Below are positions 17,721-26,416 of a DNA stretch of 58,728 nt, in pieces. Where the stretch lies: the NCBI GenBank assembly GCA_937975725.1, contig CALJUL010000001.1, forward strand, positions 1-58,728, read 5' to 3'. Made by a program: the position numbers and the translations under genes. This stretch comes from an uncultured Pseudoxanthomonas sp. Its GTDB lineage: Bacteria; Pseudomonadota; Gammaproteobacteria; Xanthomonadales; Xanthomonadaceae. Every line of letters starts with the position of its first letter. Position 1 is the stretch's first letter. The notes under the pieces are model-generated. The model worked only from the letters and a program-made list of their open reading frames with translations, made no database searches and was not told the DNA's origin.

Positions 17721-18280
17721 CCTGGCGCACCACGCTGGGCCTGGTCCTGCTGCTGGCGGCGATCCTGAGCGGCTGGTCGGCCTGGCGCAACCGCGACGTC
17801 CCCGAGCCGGACAAGGTCACCGCGGACCGCTCCGACTACGTGATGCGCGACTTCGAGATGATCGCGCTGAATGCCGAAGGCACCGAGGCCGTCGCGGTGC
17901 GCGCGCCGGAAATGGCGCGCGACCCGGCGGACCAGACCTTCACCATCGCCACGCCGCTGTTCCTGCTACCGGAGAAGGACGGCCGCTACTGGGAACTGCG
18001 CGCCGAGACCGGCTGGCTCAGCGCCAAGGGCGAGGAACTGCGGCTGCGCGGCGGCGTGCACGGTACGCCGCCGGTAGGCGGCAGCCGGCAGATGCGGCTG
18101 GACACGGCCTCGCTGAACGTATTCCCCGACCGCGACCTGGCCACCAGCGACGACGAGGTGACCCTCACCCAGCCAGGCTCTAGACTGAGCGGGCGCGGGT
18201 TCGAGGCCAATCTCAAGACCAAGGACTACGCTTTCAAATCCCAGGTGAAATCGATCTATGAACCGCGTTCTGCCCGTTAG
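17717..18280 (+). CDS. lptC: LPS export system protein LptC
   Basis: A 187-residue bitopic inner-membrane protein: short cytoplasmic N-terminus, one transmembrane helix (TLGLVLLLAAILSGWSAW, ~5-22), then a periplasmic beta-jellyroll that takes LPS from LptBFG and hands it to LptA. Sequence is poorly conserved in the family, and the call rests on length, topology and place between kdsC and lptA. Its 3' end overlaps lptA by 23 bases and its start overlaps kdsC, so the set is translationally coupled. Confidence 0.9.
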   Translation: MTWRTTLGLVLLLAAILSGWSAWRNRDVPEPDKVTADRSDYVMRDFEMIALNAEGTEAVAVRAPEMARDPADQTFTIATPLFLLPEKDGRYWELRAETGWLSAKGEELRLRGGVHGTPPVGGSRQMRLDTASLNVFPDRDLATSDDEVTLTQPGSRLSGRGFEANLKTKDYAFKSQVKSIYEPRSAR

Positions 18281-18760
18281 CGTCCTCCTGCTGTCCGGCC
18301 TGCTCGCCGCCGCCGGCGCGGTGGCCAAGTCGGCCGACCGCAACCAGCCCACGACCATCGACGCCGGCGGCTCCAACGGCAACTTCGACGGCGACGGCAA
18401 GACCCTGCTGTCCGGTGGCGTGGTCGTCACCCAGGGCACGCTGGAGATCGCCTCCAACGCCGCCGAGGTATACATGGCCGACGGCGAGATGTCGCGCGCG
18501 GTGTTCACCGGCAAGCAGGTCAAGCTGAAGCAGCAACTGGACGACGGCACCTGGATGGACGCCGCCGCCGACCGCGTCGACTACGACCTGCGCACCGAGA
18601 CCCTGACCCTGACCGGCAACTACACGGTCAAGACCCAGCGCGGCTCCAACAGCGGGCAGAAAATGGTCTACAACCTCAAGACCGGCAACGTGCAGAGCGG
18701 CGGCGACGGCACCCGCGTGCGCACCGTGATCCAGCCCAAGTCCGCGCAGGGCAAGAACTG

Positions 18761-18761
<1 letters not shown>
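18258..18761 (+). CDS. lptA: LPS transport periplasmic protein LptA
   Basis: A 167-residue protein with signal peptide MNRVLPVSVLLLSGLLAAAGAVA. The mature part is an OstA-like jellyroll: TIDAGGSNGNFDGDGKTLLSGGVVVTQGTLEIASNAAEVYM, then TGKQVKLKQQLDDGTWMDAAADRVDYDLRTETLTLTGNYTVKTQ. It forms the periplasmic bridge between LptC and LptD. The gene start lies within the end of lptC and its stop shares a base with the lptB start (TGATG). Confidence 0.93.
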
Positions 18762-19480
<719 letters not shown>

Positions 19481-19526
19481 TCCGGGCGCGCGCCCGGCTG
19501 CGGCCGCCGCGCCTTCCGGGTCGGGA

Positions 19527-20966
19527 ATGAAGCCACGCCTGCAGACATCGCTGGGACAGCAACTGGTCATGACGCCGCAACTGCGTCAGGCCATCCGCTT
19601 GCTGCAGATGTCCACCGCCGAACTGGAAACCGAACTGACCCAGGCGGTCGAATCCAACCCCTTGCTGGACTGGGCCGAAGAGGGCGAAGACGCCGCTCCC
19701 GGCGGCGACGATCCGCCCGCCGGCGAAACCGCCCCGCAGGAAACCGCGGCCAGTGACGACCGCAGCGAAGATCGCGAACCGGACTGGGCCGACGACGAAG
19801 GCCCCTGGACCGGCAGCGGCAGCGGCGGCTCGTTCGACGACGACGAACACGGCAGCGCCGCCGAGCGCATGGCCGAGGCCGACACCCTGCACAGCCACCT
19901 GCTGTGGCAGTTGCACCTGTCCCACCTCTCCGACCGCGACCGCCGCATCGGCGCGGCGCTGATCGACGCCCTGGAGGACGACGGCTACCTGCGCGAGCCG
20001 CTCGACGCCATCGCCCAGACCCTGCGTCCGGACGTCGAGGCCGGCGAGGACGAGATCCTGGTGGTGCTGCACCAGGTGCAGCGCTTCGACCCGGTGGGCG
20101 TGGCTGCGCGCACCCTGGGCGAATGCCTGCAACTGCAACTGTCCGTGCTCAGCGACGATACCCCCGGCAAGGCCCTGGCCCTGCGCATCGCCGGCAACGC
20201 GCTGGAGCGCCTGCCGCGCAGCGGCGTGGCCGGGTTGGCGCAGGAACTCAAGCGCCCCGCCGCCGAGGTGGAGGAAGCGGTGCAACTGCTGCGCACCCTC
20301 GACCCCAAGCCCGGCGGCCAGATCGGCGAGCTGGCGCACGACACCTACGTCGTGCCCGACTGCATCGTCTGGCGCCAGCGCGGCATCTGGCGCGCGGCGC
20401 TGGCCGGCAGCACCCTGCCGCGCATCGCCATCCACCGCGGCTACGAGCAGATGATCCGCCAATGCGGCGAAAGCGACGCCGGCTACCTGAAGACCCAGTT
20501 GCAGGAAGCCCGCTGGTTGCTCAAGAGCGTGGAGGCGCGCGGCGAGACTCTGCTCAAGGTGATGCGCTGCCTGCTGCGGCAGCAGGCCGGCTTCCTGGAA
20601 TTCGGCGAACAGGCGCTGCGTCCGCTGACCCTGCGCGACGTGGCCGAGGAAGTGGGCCTGCACGAATCCACCGTGTCCCGCGCCATCGCCCGCAAGCACG
20701 TGCGCACGCCGCGCGGCACCCTGCCGATGCGCAGCTTCTTCGCCTCCGGCATCGACACCGGCGGCGGCGGCGAGGCTTCCAGCACCGCCATCCAGGCCAT
20801 GATCCGCCGGCTGGTGGAGAACGAGAACCCGCGCAAGCCGTTGTCGGACGCCAAGCTGGCCGACCTGCTGAAAGCCTCCGGCGTGCCCGTCGCGCGCCGC
20901 ACCGTGGCCAAGTACCGCGAAGCGCTCAACATCCTGTCCTCGCACGAACGCGTGCGCATCGGCTGA
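19527..20966 (+). CDS. rpoN: RNA polymerase sigma-54 factor
   Basis: A 479-residue sigma factor for -24/-12 promoters, needing AAA+ activators. Region I (KPRLQTSLGQQLVMTPQL, RLLQMS) is at the N-terminus, region II is acidic (EEGEDAAPGGDD...), the core-binding region follows, then the helix-turn-helix (LRDVAEEVGLHESTVSRAI) and the RpoN box ARRTVAKYRE at ~456-465, which is canonical. Sits between lptB and hpf as in most proteobacteria. Family members in this group act on pili, flagella and nitrogen genes. Confidence 0.96.
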   Translation: MKPRLQTSLGQQLVMTPQLRQAIRLLQMSTAELETELTQAVESNPLLDWAEEGEDAAPGGDDPPAGETAPQETAASDDRSEDREPDWADDEGPWTGSGSGGSFDDDEHGSAAERMAEADTLHSHLLWQLHLSHLSDRDRRIGAALIDALEDDGYLREPLDAIAQTLRPDVEAGEDEILVVLHQVQRFDPVGVAARTLGECLQLQLSVLSDDTPGKALALRIAGNALERLPRSGVAGLAQELKRPAAEVEEAVQLLRTLDPKPGGQIGELAHDTYVVPDCIVWRQRGIWRAALAGSTLPRIAIHRGYEQMIRQCGESDAGYLKTQLQEARWLLKSVEARGETLLKVMRCLLRQQAGFLEFGEQALRPLTLRDVAEEVGLHESTVSRAIARKHVRTPRGTLPMRSFFASGIDTGGGGEASSTAIQAMIRRLVENENPRKPLSDAKLADLLKASGVPVARRTVAKYREALNILSSHERVRIG

Positions 20967-21238
20967 ATCCGGCGCGTCCCGCCGCCGTTTCCGTGACCCG
21001 GTTCCGCACCGCCGCAACGCTTTCCTAACACCCCGCATGCACGCGCGAAATAAACGCGCACGAAGGTTGATAGTTGCCGCGGACGGGTCCATCTTTGGAC
21101 CTGGAAGCACCGCTTCCCTTCGCCACTGTCACAGGAGAATCGACGGAACCCCAGACCCTGCCGCGCTGTCATGTCCCATGACGCGCTTTCCGCGCCCACC
21201 ACGGCGCGGCCCAACCGACACGAAGGAGGCAGCACATC

Positions 21239-21556
21239 ATGCGTATCGAGACCTACGGCCACGAAATCGAAGTCACGCCCGCCCTGCGCGAGTACGTCGA
21301 AACCAAGCTCAAGAGGCTGGAGCGCCATTTCGACCAACCCTTCGAAGTCCGTACGCAACTGGGGACCCGCAAGCCCGACTACCTGGCCGAAGCGACCGTG
21401 AACGTCTCCGGCCGCACCCTGCACGCCGACGCCGGTGCGCAGACCATGTACGCCGCCATCGACATCCTGGCCGACAAGCTCGACCGCCTGCTGGTCAAGC
21501 ACAAGGAAAAGCGCGCCGACGCGCAGCGGCACGTCCGCAACGAAGTCGTCGGCTGA
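21239..21556 (+). CDS. hpf: Ribosome hibernation-promoting factor, short HPF/YhbH
   Basis: A 105-residue protein of the S30AE family that binds the 30S decoding region in stationary phase. Seen: MRIETYGHEIEVTPALREYVETKLKRLERHF, with the beta-alpha fold and basic helix, VNVSGRTLHADAGAQTMYAAID, and a basic C-terminus KHKEKRADAQRH. A very strong ribosome-binding site, AGGAGG (21225-21230), precedes the ATG, unusual for this window and in line with high expression. The 272-base gap upstream presumably holds its promoter; hairpin GCCTCCG-CA-CGGAGGC follows at 21572. Confidence 0.93.
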   Translation: MRIETYGHEIEVTPALREYVETKLKRLERHFDQPFEVRTQLGTRKPDYLAEATVNVSGRTLHADAGAQTMYAAIDILADKLDRLLVKHKEKRADAQRHVRNEVVG

Positions 21557-21780
21557 AGCGCCGCCGGCACGGCCTCCGCACGGAGGCGCGGCACGCGCCG
21601 CACCTCCGTCCTCGCTTTCATTTCCCATCCCACGGCGCCCGCGGCCGCGCGGCGCCGTGATCCCATGGCACCGGCCTTCCGCGCCGGCGGGTTCGCAGTG
21701 CCGGTGACCGGCATTACACTGGCCGCGCCCGACGCGCAGCCCGCGCATCGGCGCCCTTCCCTCCCGGACCACGGCCCCGC

Positions 21781-22731
21781 ATGAATACCAGCATCACCGC
21801 ACGCGAACTGTTCGACCAGCAGAAGGACAAACTGGCGCTGCGCTGGCTGGCCGGGCAGAAGGGCGAGAAGCGCGTGCTGGAAGCCGGCGATACCGTCTCG
21901 CGCCGCCCCTCTCTGGCCGGCTACCTCAACGCGGTCTATCCCAACAAGGTGCAGATCCTCGGCACCGAGGAACTGACCTGGCTGGACTCGCTGGATTCGC
22001 GCCAGCGCTGGGAGACCATCGAGAAGATCGTGCAGGCCCGCCCGCTGGCGCTGGTGATCAGCAAGAACCAGTCCTGCCCCGAGGACCTGCGCGAGGCCGC
22101 CAACGAAAACGATACGCCGCTGTGGATCTCGCCCAAGCGCGGCCACGAGCTGCTCAACCACATCTCCTACCACCTCGCCCGCACGCTGGCGCCGCGCGTC
22201 ACCCTGCACGGGGTGTTCATGGAGATCTATTCCATCGGCGTGCTGATTACCGGCGAGGCCGGCTCCGGCAAGAGCGAGCTGGCGCTGGAACTGCTGAGCC
22301 GCGGCCATCGCCTGGTCGCCGACGACGCGCCGGAGTTCACCCAGATCGCCCCCGACGTGCTGGACGGCACTTGCCCGGAACTGCTGCAGGACCTGCTGGA
22401 AGTGCGCGGCCTGGGCGTGCTGAACGTGCGCGAGATGTTCGGCGACACCGCGGTGAAGAAGAACAAGTACCTGCGCCTGATCGTGCACCTGACCCGGCCG
22501 ATGACCGAACCCACCGCGCACGGCTACGAGCGCCTGACCGGCGACTCCGGCACCCGCCACGTGCTGGACCTGGACGTGCCGCTGATCACCCTGCCGGTGA
22601 TGCCCGGCCGCAACCTGGCCGTGCTGACCGAGGCCGCCACCCGCCTGCACATCCTGCGCACCAAGGGCATCGACCCGGCGGCCATGTTCATCGCCCGCCA
22701 CAGCAACCTGCTGGAGCGCAGCACGCCATGA
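21781..22731 (+). CDS. hprK: HPr kinase/phosphorylase
   Basis: A 316-residue enzyme that phosphorylates and dephosphorylates HPr on Ser46. The N-terminal domain is followed by Walker A GEAGSGKSELALELL (~157-171) with LVADDA, the HprK signature LLEVRGLGVLNVREMFGD, and TLPVMPGRNLAVLTEAA near the C-terminus. Full length. No ptsN lies between hpf and hprK, only 224 bases. The start codon follows a TTACACT box (21715-21721) that may be a -10 element. Overlaps rapZ by four bases (ATGA). Confidence 0.95.
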   Translation: MNTSITARELFDQQKDKLALRWLAGQKGEKRVLEAGDTVSRRPSLAGYLNAVYPNKVQILGTEELTWLDSLDSRQRWETIEKIVQARPLALVISKNQSCPEDLREAANENDTPLWISPKRGHELLNHISYHLARTLAPRVTLHGVFMEIYSIGVLITGEAGSGKSELALELLSRGHRLVADDAPEFTQIAPDVLDGTCPELLQDLLEVRGLGVLNVREMFGDTAVKKNKYLRLIVHLTRPMTEPTAHGYERLTGDSGTRHVLDLDVPLITLPVMPGRNLAVLTEAATRLHILRTKGIDPAAMFIARHSNLLERSTP

Positions 22732-23657
22732 CCGCCGGACCGTCCCTGCCCGCCGGGCCGGCAACCCCGGACGCGGACGACGCGCCGCGCGCGGCGGCGC
22801 CCACCGTGGTCATCGTCAGCGGCCTGTCCGGCTCGGGCAAGTCGGTGGCACTGAAGACCTTCGAGGACCTGGACTACTACTGCGTCGACAACCTGCCGGT
22901 CGACCTGCTGCCGTCCTTCGTGCGCAGCCTGATGCGCGACGACGAACTGCCGCCGAAGATCGCCGTGGGCATCGACGTGCGCAGCGGCCGCAGCGACCTG
23001 TCGCGGCTGGCGCAGTGGCGCGCGGCGCTGGAGCAATTGGGACTGGAAGGCCGGCTGATCTTCTTCGACGCCAACGACGACGTGCTGCTGCGCCGCTATT
23101 CCGACACCCGCCGCCGCCACCCGCTGGGGCGCGGCGGACTGTCGCTGCAGGAGGCAATCCGGCAGGAGCGCGCCATCGTGCAGCCGCTGCGCGACGAGGC
23201 CGACCTGATCATCGACACCAGCCAGCTCAACGTGCACCAGTTGCGGCGCCGGCTGATCGCCGAGTTCGCCTTCAACAGCAGCTCGCAACTGTCGCTGCTG
23301 TTCGAGTCGTTCGCCTACAAGCGCGGCGTGCCGGCCGACGCCGACTTCGTGTTCGATGCGCGGGTGCTGCCCAATCCGCACTGGAACCCGGAACTGCGCC
23401 CCTACTCCGGCCGCGACCCCAAGGTGCGTGGCTACCTCGACGCGCAGCCCGAGGTGGCCGAGTACGTCGGCCAGGTCAGCGGCTTCCTGGACACCTGGCT
23501 GCCGCGCCTGCGCGGCGAGACCCGCAGCTACGTGACCATCGCCTTCGGCTGCACCGGCGGCAAGCACCGCTCGGTCTACCTGGCCGAGACCCTGGCCCGG
23601 CACGCACGCGAGCAGGGCTGGGAGGAAGTGGCCACGTTCCACCGCGAGCTGGAGTGA
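22728..23657 (+). CDS. rapZ: RNase adapter protein RapZ
   Basis: A 309-residue P-loop protein, in E. coli the adapter delivering GlmZ sRNA to RNase E and sensing glucosamine-6-P, thus controlling amino-sugar supply for the envelope. Walker A GLSGSGKSVALKTFED (~32-47), DNLPVDLLP, and the C-terminal domain with VSYVTIAFGCTGGKHRSVYLAE. The first 25 residues are a low-complexity Pro/Ala tail absent from E. coli RapZ. Coupled with hprK; a palindrome follows at 23676. Confidence 0.95.
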   Translation: MTAGPSLPAGPATPDADDAPRAAAPTVVIVSGLSGSGKSVALKTFEDLDYYCVDNLPVDLLPSFVRSLMRDDELPPKIAVGIDVRSGRSDLSRLAQWRAALEQLGLEGRLIFFDANDDVLLRRYSDTRRRHPLGRGGLSLQEAIRQERAIVQPLRDEADLIIDTSQLNVHQLRRRLIAEFAFNSSSQLSLLFESFAYKRGVPADADFVFDARVLPNPHWNPELRPYSGRDPKVRGYLDAQPEVAEYVGQVSGFLDTWLPRLRGETRSYVTIAFGCTGGKHRSVYLAETLARHAREQGWEEVATFHRELE

Positions 23658-23675
23658 CCCCCGCCGCCGGATCGC

Positions 23676-23763
23676 CCCTGCAGGAGGGGCTTCAGCCCCG
23701 ATGCTTTTCCGCCAGTGTTCGGGATACCGATTCCCGGTCGGGGCTGAAGCCCCTCCTGCAAGG
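23676..23763. repeat. REP-like palindrome, second family
   Basis: Arms GGAGGGGCTTCAGCCCCGA (23683-23701) and TCGGGGCTGAAGCCCCTCC (23738-23756), flanked by CCTGCA/TGCAAGG, with a loop of 36 bases. Distinct core from the GGGAGCGACG palindromes. It separates rapZ from the PTS genes and could act as an mRNA 3' stabiliser or attenuator. Confidence 0.75.
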
Positions 23764-23835
23764 ACATCCTCACATCACGCACCATTCCACCCGCGCCGCT
23801 TCCTGCGCGTCATGCCGGTCTGTTAACGTTCCGGC

Positions 23836-24228
23836 ATGGCCTGTGGCATTCTCCTTGTGACTCATCCCGGCGTGGGCGCGGCGCTTCTGGCGGTTGCCAC
23901 GGCGCTGCTGCGGCAATTGCCCCTGAAGGCGGAAGCCTTCGAGGTGCCGTTCGACGCGGACTTGGACACCCTGCTGCCGCAGGCGTCGGCCGCGCTGCGG
24001 CGGGTCGATGGTGGCGACGGGGTGCTGGTGCTGACCGACCTGTACGGCGCCAGTCCCAGCAACCTGGCCGGCAGGCTGGCCCGTCTGGGCACGCCGGTGC
24101 GGCGGGTGTCCGCGCTCAGCCTGCCCATGCTGCTGCGGGTGATGAACTATTCGGAACAGGGACTGGACGAACTGCCGGCCACCGCCGCGGCCGGCGCACG
24201 CAATGGAGTCATACACGACGATGCTTGA
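23836..24228 (+). CDS. PTS EIIA component of the mannose (ManX) type
   Basis: A 130-residue EIIA(Man)-fold protein. The phosphorylatable His is at position ~9-10 in ILLVTHPGVGAAL, and VLTDLYGASPSNLAGRLA matches the conserved D(L/Y)xGxSP motif of the fold. No EIIB/EIIC/EIID partners are present, so it probably serves in regulation, not sugar uptake. Its end overlaps ptsH by eight bases. Codon use and GC agree with neighbours. Confidence 0.88.
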   Translation: MACGILLVTHPGVGAALLAVATALLRQLPLKAEAFEVPFDADLDTLLPQASAALRRVDGGDGVLVLTDLYGASPSNLAGRLARLGTPVRRVSALSLPMLLRVMNYSEQGLDELPATAAAGARNGVIHDDA

Positions 24229-24490
24229 GCGCGAACTCACCGTTTCCAACCGCCTGGGGCTGCACGCGCGCGCCACCGCCAAGCTCGTCCAGGTCCTGTC
24301 CGGCTTCCGCTGCAACGCCACCCTGGCGGCCAAGGGCCGCGAGGTCAACGCCAAGAGCATCATGGGCGTGATGCTGCTGGCCGCCGGCCAGGGCACGCCG
24401 GTCACCGTGCGCATCGACGGCGAGGACGAAGCGGCGGCGCTGGACGCCGTGGCGGCGCTGTTCGAACGACGGTTCGACGAGGAAAGCTGA
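24221..24490 (+). CDS. ptsH: Phosphocarrier protein HPr
   Basis: An 89-residue phosphocarrier. The EI-dependent histidine is in NRLGLHARATA (His15-16) and the HprK target serine in AKSIMGVMLL (Ser46-47), so both regulatory inputs are conserved. Start ATG 24221 was preferred over one 18 bases upstream because it gives the usual family N-terminus. The stop overlaps the ptsI start (TGATG). Confidence 0.95.
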   Translation: MLERELTVSNRLGLHARATAKLVQVLSGFRCNATLAAKGREVNAKSIMGVMLLAAGQGTPVTVRIDGEDEAAALDAVAALFERRFDEES

Positions 24491-26367
24491 TGCGGGCGCT
24501 GCTGGCCGGCACCGGGGCCTCGCGCGGCAGTGCGCTGGGTCGCGCCCGGGTCCGCCTGCCGCACGCGCTCGACGTCGCCGAGCAGCACGTCCTGCCCGAG
24601 CAGGTCGAGGACGAGCTGGCCCGGCTGCACGCGGCCGTGGACGCCACCCGCGGCGAGATGCAGGAACTGCGCACGCGCCTGCACGGCGCGCTGGCGCGCG
24701 AGGTGGGCGAATTCCTCGACCTGCACGCGCTGCTGCTGGACGACCCGGAACTGCTGCAGGGCCTGGACGGCCTGATCCGCACCGGGCGCTATTCGGCCGA
24801 CTACGCGCTGCGCCTGCAGCGCGACCGCCTGGCCGCGGTCTTCGACGGCATGGACGACGCCTACCTGAAGAGCCGCATGGACGACCTGGACCACGTGATC
24901 GGGCGCATCCACGCGCACCTGCACCAGCACGTGCCCGACACCACCGCACTGGCGGGCGAAGTGCTGGTCAGCAACAACGTGGCCCCGTCCGAACTGGCCC
25001 ACCTGCGCCAGCAGGGTGTGGTGGCGGTGGTCACCGCTGCCGGCAGCGCGCTGTCGCACAGCGCCATCCTCGCCCGCAGCCTGCACCTGCCGCTGGTGGT
25101 GGGCAATACGGCGTTCCTGCAACGGATCAACGACGGCGACGTGCTGCTGGTCGACGGCAGCAGCGGCGAAGTGGTGGTCGATCCCGGCCCGGACGACCTG
25201 CGCCTGTACCGCGAGCGCCTGCGCGAGGCCGCGCGCGAGGCGCGCGAGCTCGGGCGCCTGCGCTCCAAGCCCAGCCGCACGCGCGACGGCGTGGACATCG
25301 CCCTGTGGGCGAACGCCGAATCGCTGGAGGACGTGGCGCGCGCGCACGCCCTCGGCGCCACCGGCCTGGGCCTGTACCGCACCGAATTCCTGTTCCTGCA
25401 ACGGCGAGAACTGCCCAGCGAGGACGAACAGTTCCAGGTCTACCGCGACGTGGTGCTGGGCATGGGCGGCCGCCCGGCCACCATCCGCACCCTCGACCTG
25501 GGCGCCGACAAGGCCGACCGCACCGGGCTGGCGCTGGAGGACGAGGACAACCCCGCGCTGGGGTTGCGCGGCGTGCGCCTGTCGCTGGCCCACGACGGCG
25601 TGTTCGAGACCCAGTTGCGCGCCATCCTGCGCGCATCCGCCTACGGGCCGGTGCGCATCCTGGTGCCGATGGTCGCCTGCCGCGAGGAGATCATGGAAGT
25701 TCGCCGGCGCCTGCGCCTGGCCACGCAACGGCTGCGCAAGCAGGGCCACGAAGTGGCCGAACAGGTGGCGCTGGGCGCGATGATCGAAGTGCCCGCGGCG
25801 GCCATCGCCCTGCACGGCTTCGTCGACGTGGTGGACTTCCTTTCCATCGGCACCAACGACCTGGTGCAGTACCTGCTGGCCGCGGACCGCAACAACGACG
25901 CGCTGGGCGAACTCTATTCGCCCCTGCACCCGGGCGTGCTGCGGCTGCTGCGCCACGTCATCGCCACCGCCGCGGAGCACGCGGTGCCGGTGAGCGTGTG
26001 CGGCGAGATCGCCGGCGACCCCGCGCTGGTACCGATGCTACTGGCGCTGGGCCTGCGCGAGTTCAGCCTGCACCCGGCGACCCTGCTGGAACTGCGCAAG
26101 GCCATCCGCGACAGCGACCTGTCGGCCCTCCAGGCCCGCGCCGGCAAGCTGCTGCAGGCGCGCGACCGCGCCGGCATCGAGCGCTGGCTGAAGGCGGCCG
26201 GCGCGGCCTGCCCCACCGGGTTGCTTCCGTGGGAGCGACGTCAGTCGCGACTGGCCACCGCGCGAGCTTCATCGCGACTGACGTCGCTCCCACGCCCGAC
26301 TTCTCCACCCCTCCGCAGGGTGTCCATAAATCGCAGCCCGGGCGATAATGGCGGCATGAACGCCTGA
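24490..26367 (+). CDS. ptsI: PTS enzyme I (phosphoenolpyruvate-protein phosphotransferase) with REP-encoded C-terminal extension
   Basis: A 625-residue PEP-dependent kinase of HPr. Active His190 is in GSALSHSAILARS; the PEP domain has LGLYRTEFLFL, RTLDLGADK, LRGVRLSL, FLSIGTNDLVQYLLAADR and the catalytic Cys in PVSVCGEIAGDP. The family ends near ...RAGIERWLKAA (about residue 572; 575 in E. coli). Here no stop occurs and translation runs through both arms of a REP-like palindrome (26228-26294), adding about 50 residues (PWERRQSRL...SSRLTSLPRP...SPGDNGGMNA) of basic, low-complexity sequence. Confidence 0.95.
   Translation: MRALLAGTGASRGSALGRARVRLPHALDVAEQHVLPEQVEDELARLHAAVDATRGEMQELRTRLHGALAREVGEFLDLHALLLDDPELLQGLDGLIRTGRYSADYALRLQRDRLAAVFDGMDDAYLKSRMDDLDHVIGRIHAHLHQHVPDTTALAGEVLVSNNVAPSELAHLRQQGVVAVVTAAGSALSHSAILARSLHLPLVVGNTAFLQRINDGDVLLVDGSSGEVVVDPGPDDLRLYRERLREAAREARELGRLRSKPSRTRDGVDIALWANAESLEDVARAHALGATGLGLYRTEFLFLQRRELPSEDEQFQVYRDVVLGMGGRPATIRTLDLGADKADRTGLALEDEDNPALGLRGVRLSLAHDGVFETQLRAILRASAYGPVRILVPMVACREEIMEVRRRLRLATQRLRKQGHEVAEQVALGAMIEVPAAAIALHGFVDVVDFLSIGTNDLVQYLLAADRNNDALGELYSPLHPGVLRLLRHVIATAAEHAVPVSVCGEIAGDPALVPMLLALGLREFSLHPATLLELRKAIRDSDLSALQARAGKLLQARDRAGIERWLKAAGAACPTGLLPWERRQSRLATARASSRLTSLPRPTSPPLRRVSINRSPGDNGGMNA
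26228..26294. repeat. REP-like palindrome inside the 3' end of ptsI
   Basis: Perfect 23-base inverted repeat, arms 26228-26250 and 26272-26294 (core GGGAGCGACGTCAGTCGCGA), loop of 21 bases. Same family as copies at 346, 27886 and 42995. Unlike those it lies within an open reading frame. Confidence 0.85.
26344..26349 (+). promoter_or_regulatory. Possible -10 element for mgtE
   Basis: GATAAT within GGGCGATAATGGCGGC, 68 bases upstream of the mgtE start and still inside the ptsI frame. The hexamer 17 bases further up, TGTCCA, is a poor -35. The same GCGATAATGG string precedes the CoA-transferase gene at 34611. Confidence 0.35.
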
Positions 26368-26416
26368 TGCCCCGGTCGCATCCGCCTGACGGATCGGCCC
26401 CATTCCGGAGTACCGA

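Noticed and set aside
19482..19497. Perfect GC palindrome between lptB and rpoN as a terminator
   Set aside because: No T-run on either side; it could be a weak pause or an mRNA hairpin, but termination is not supported.
26356..26367. Tiny frame ATG AAC GCC TGA just before mgtE as an upstream leader peptide
   Set aside because: It is the last four codons of the extended ptsI frame; a leader peptide of three residues cannot be supported from sequence alone.
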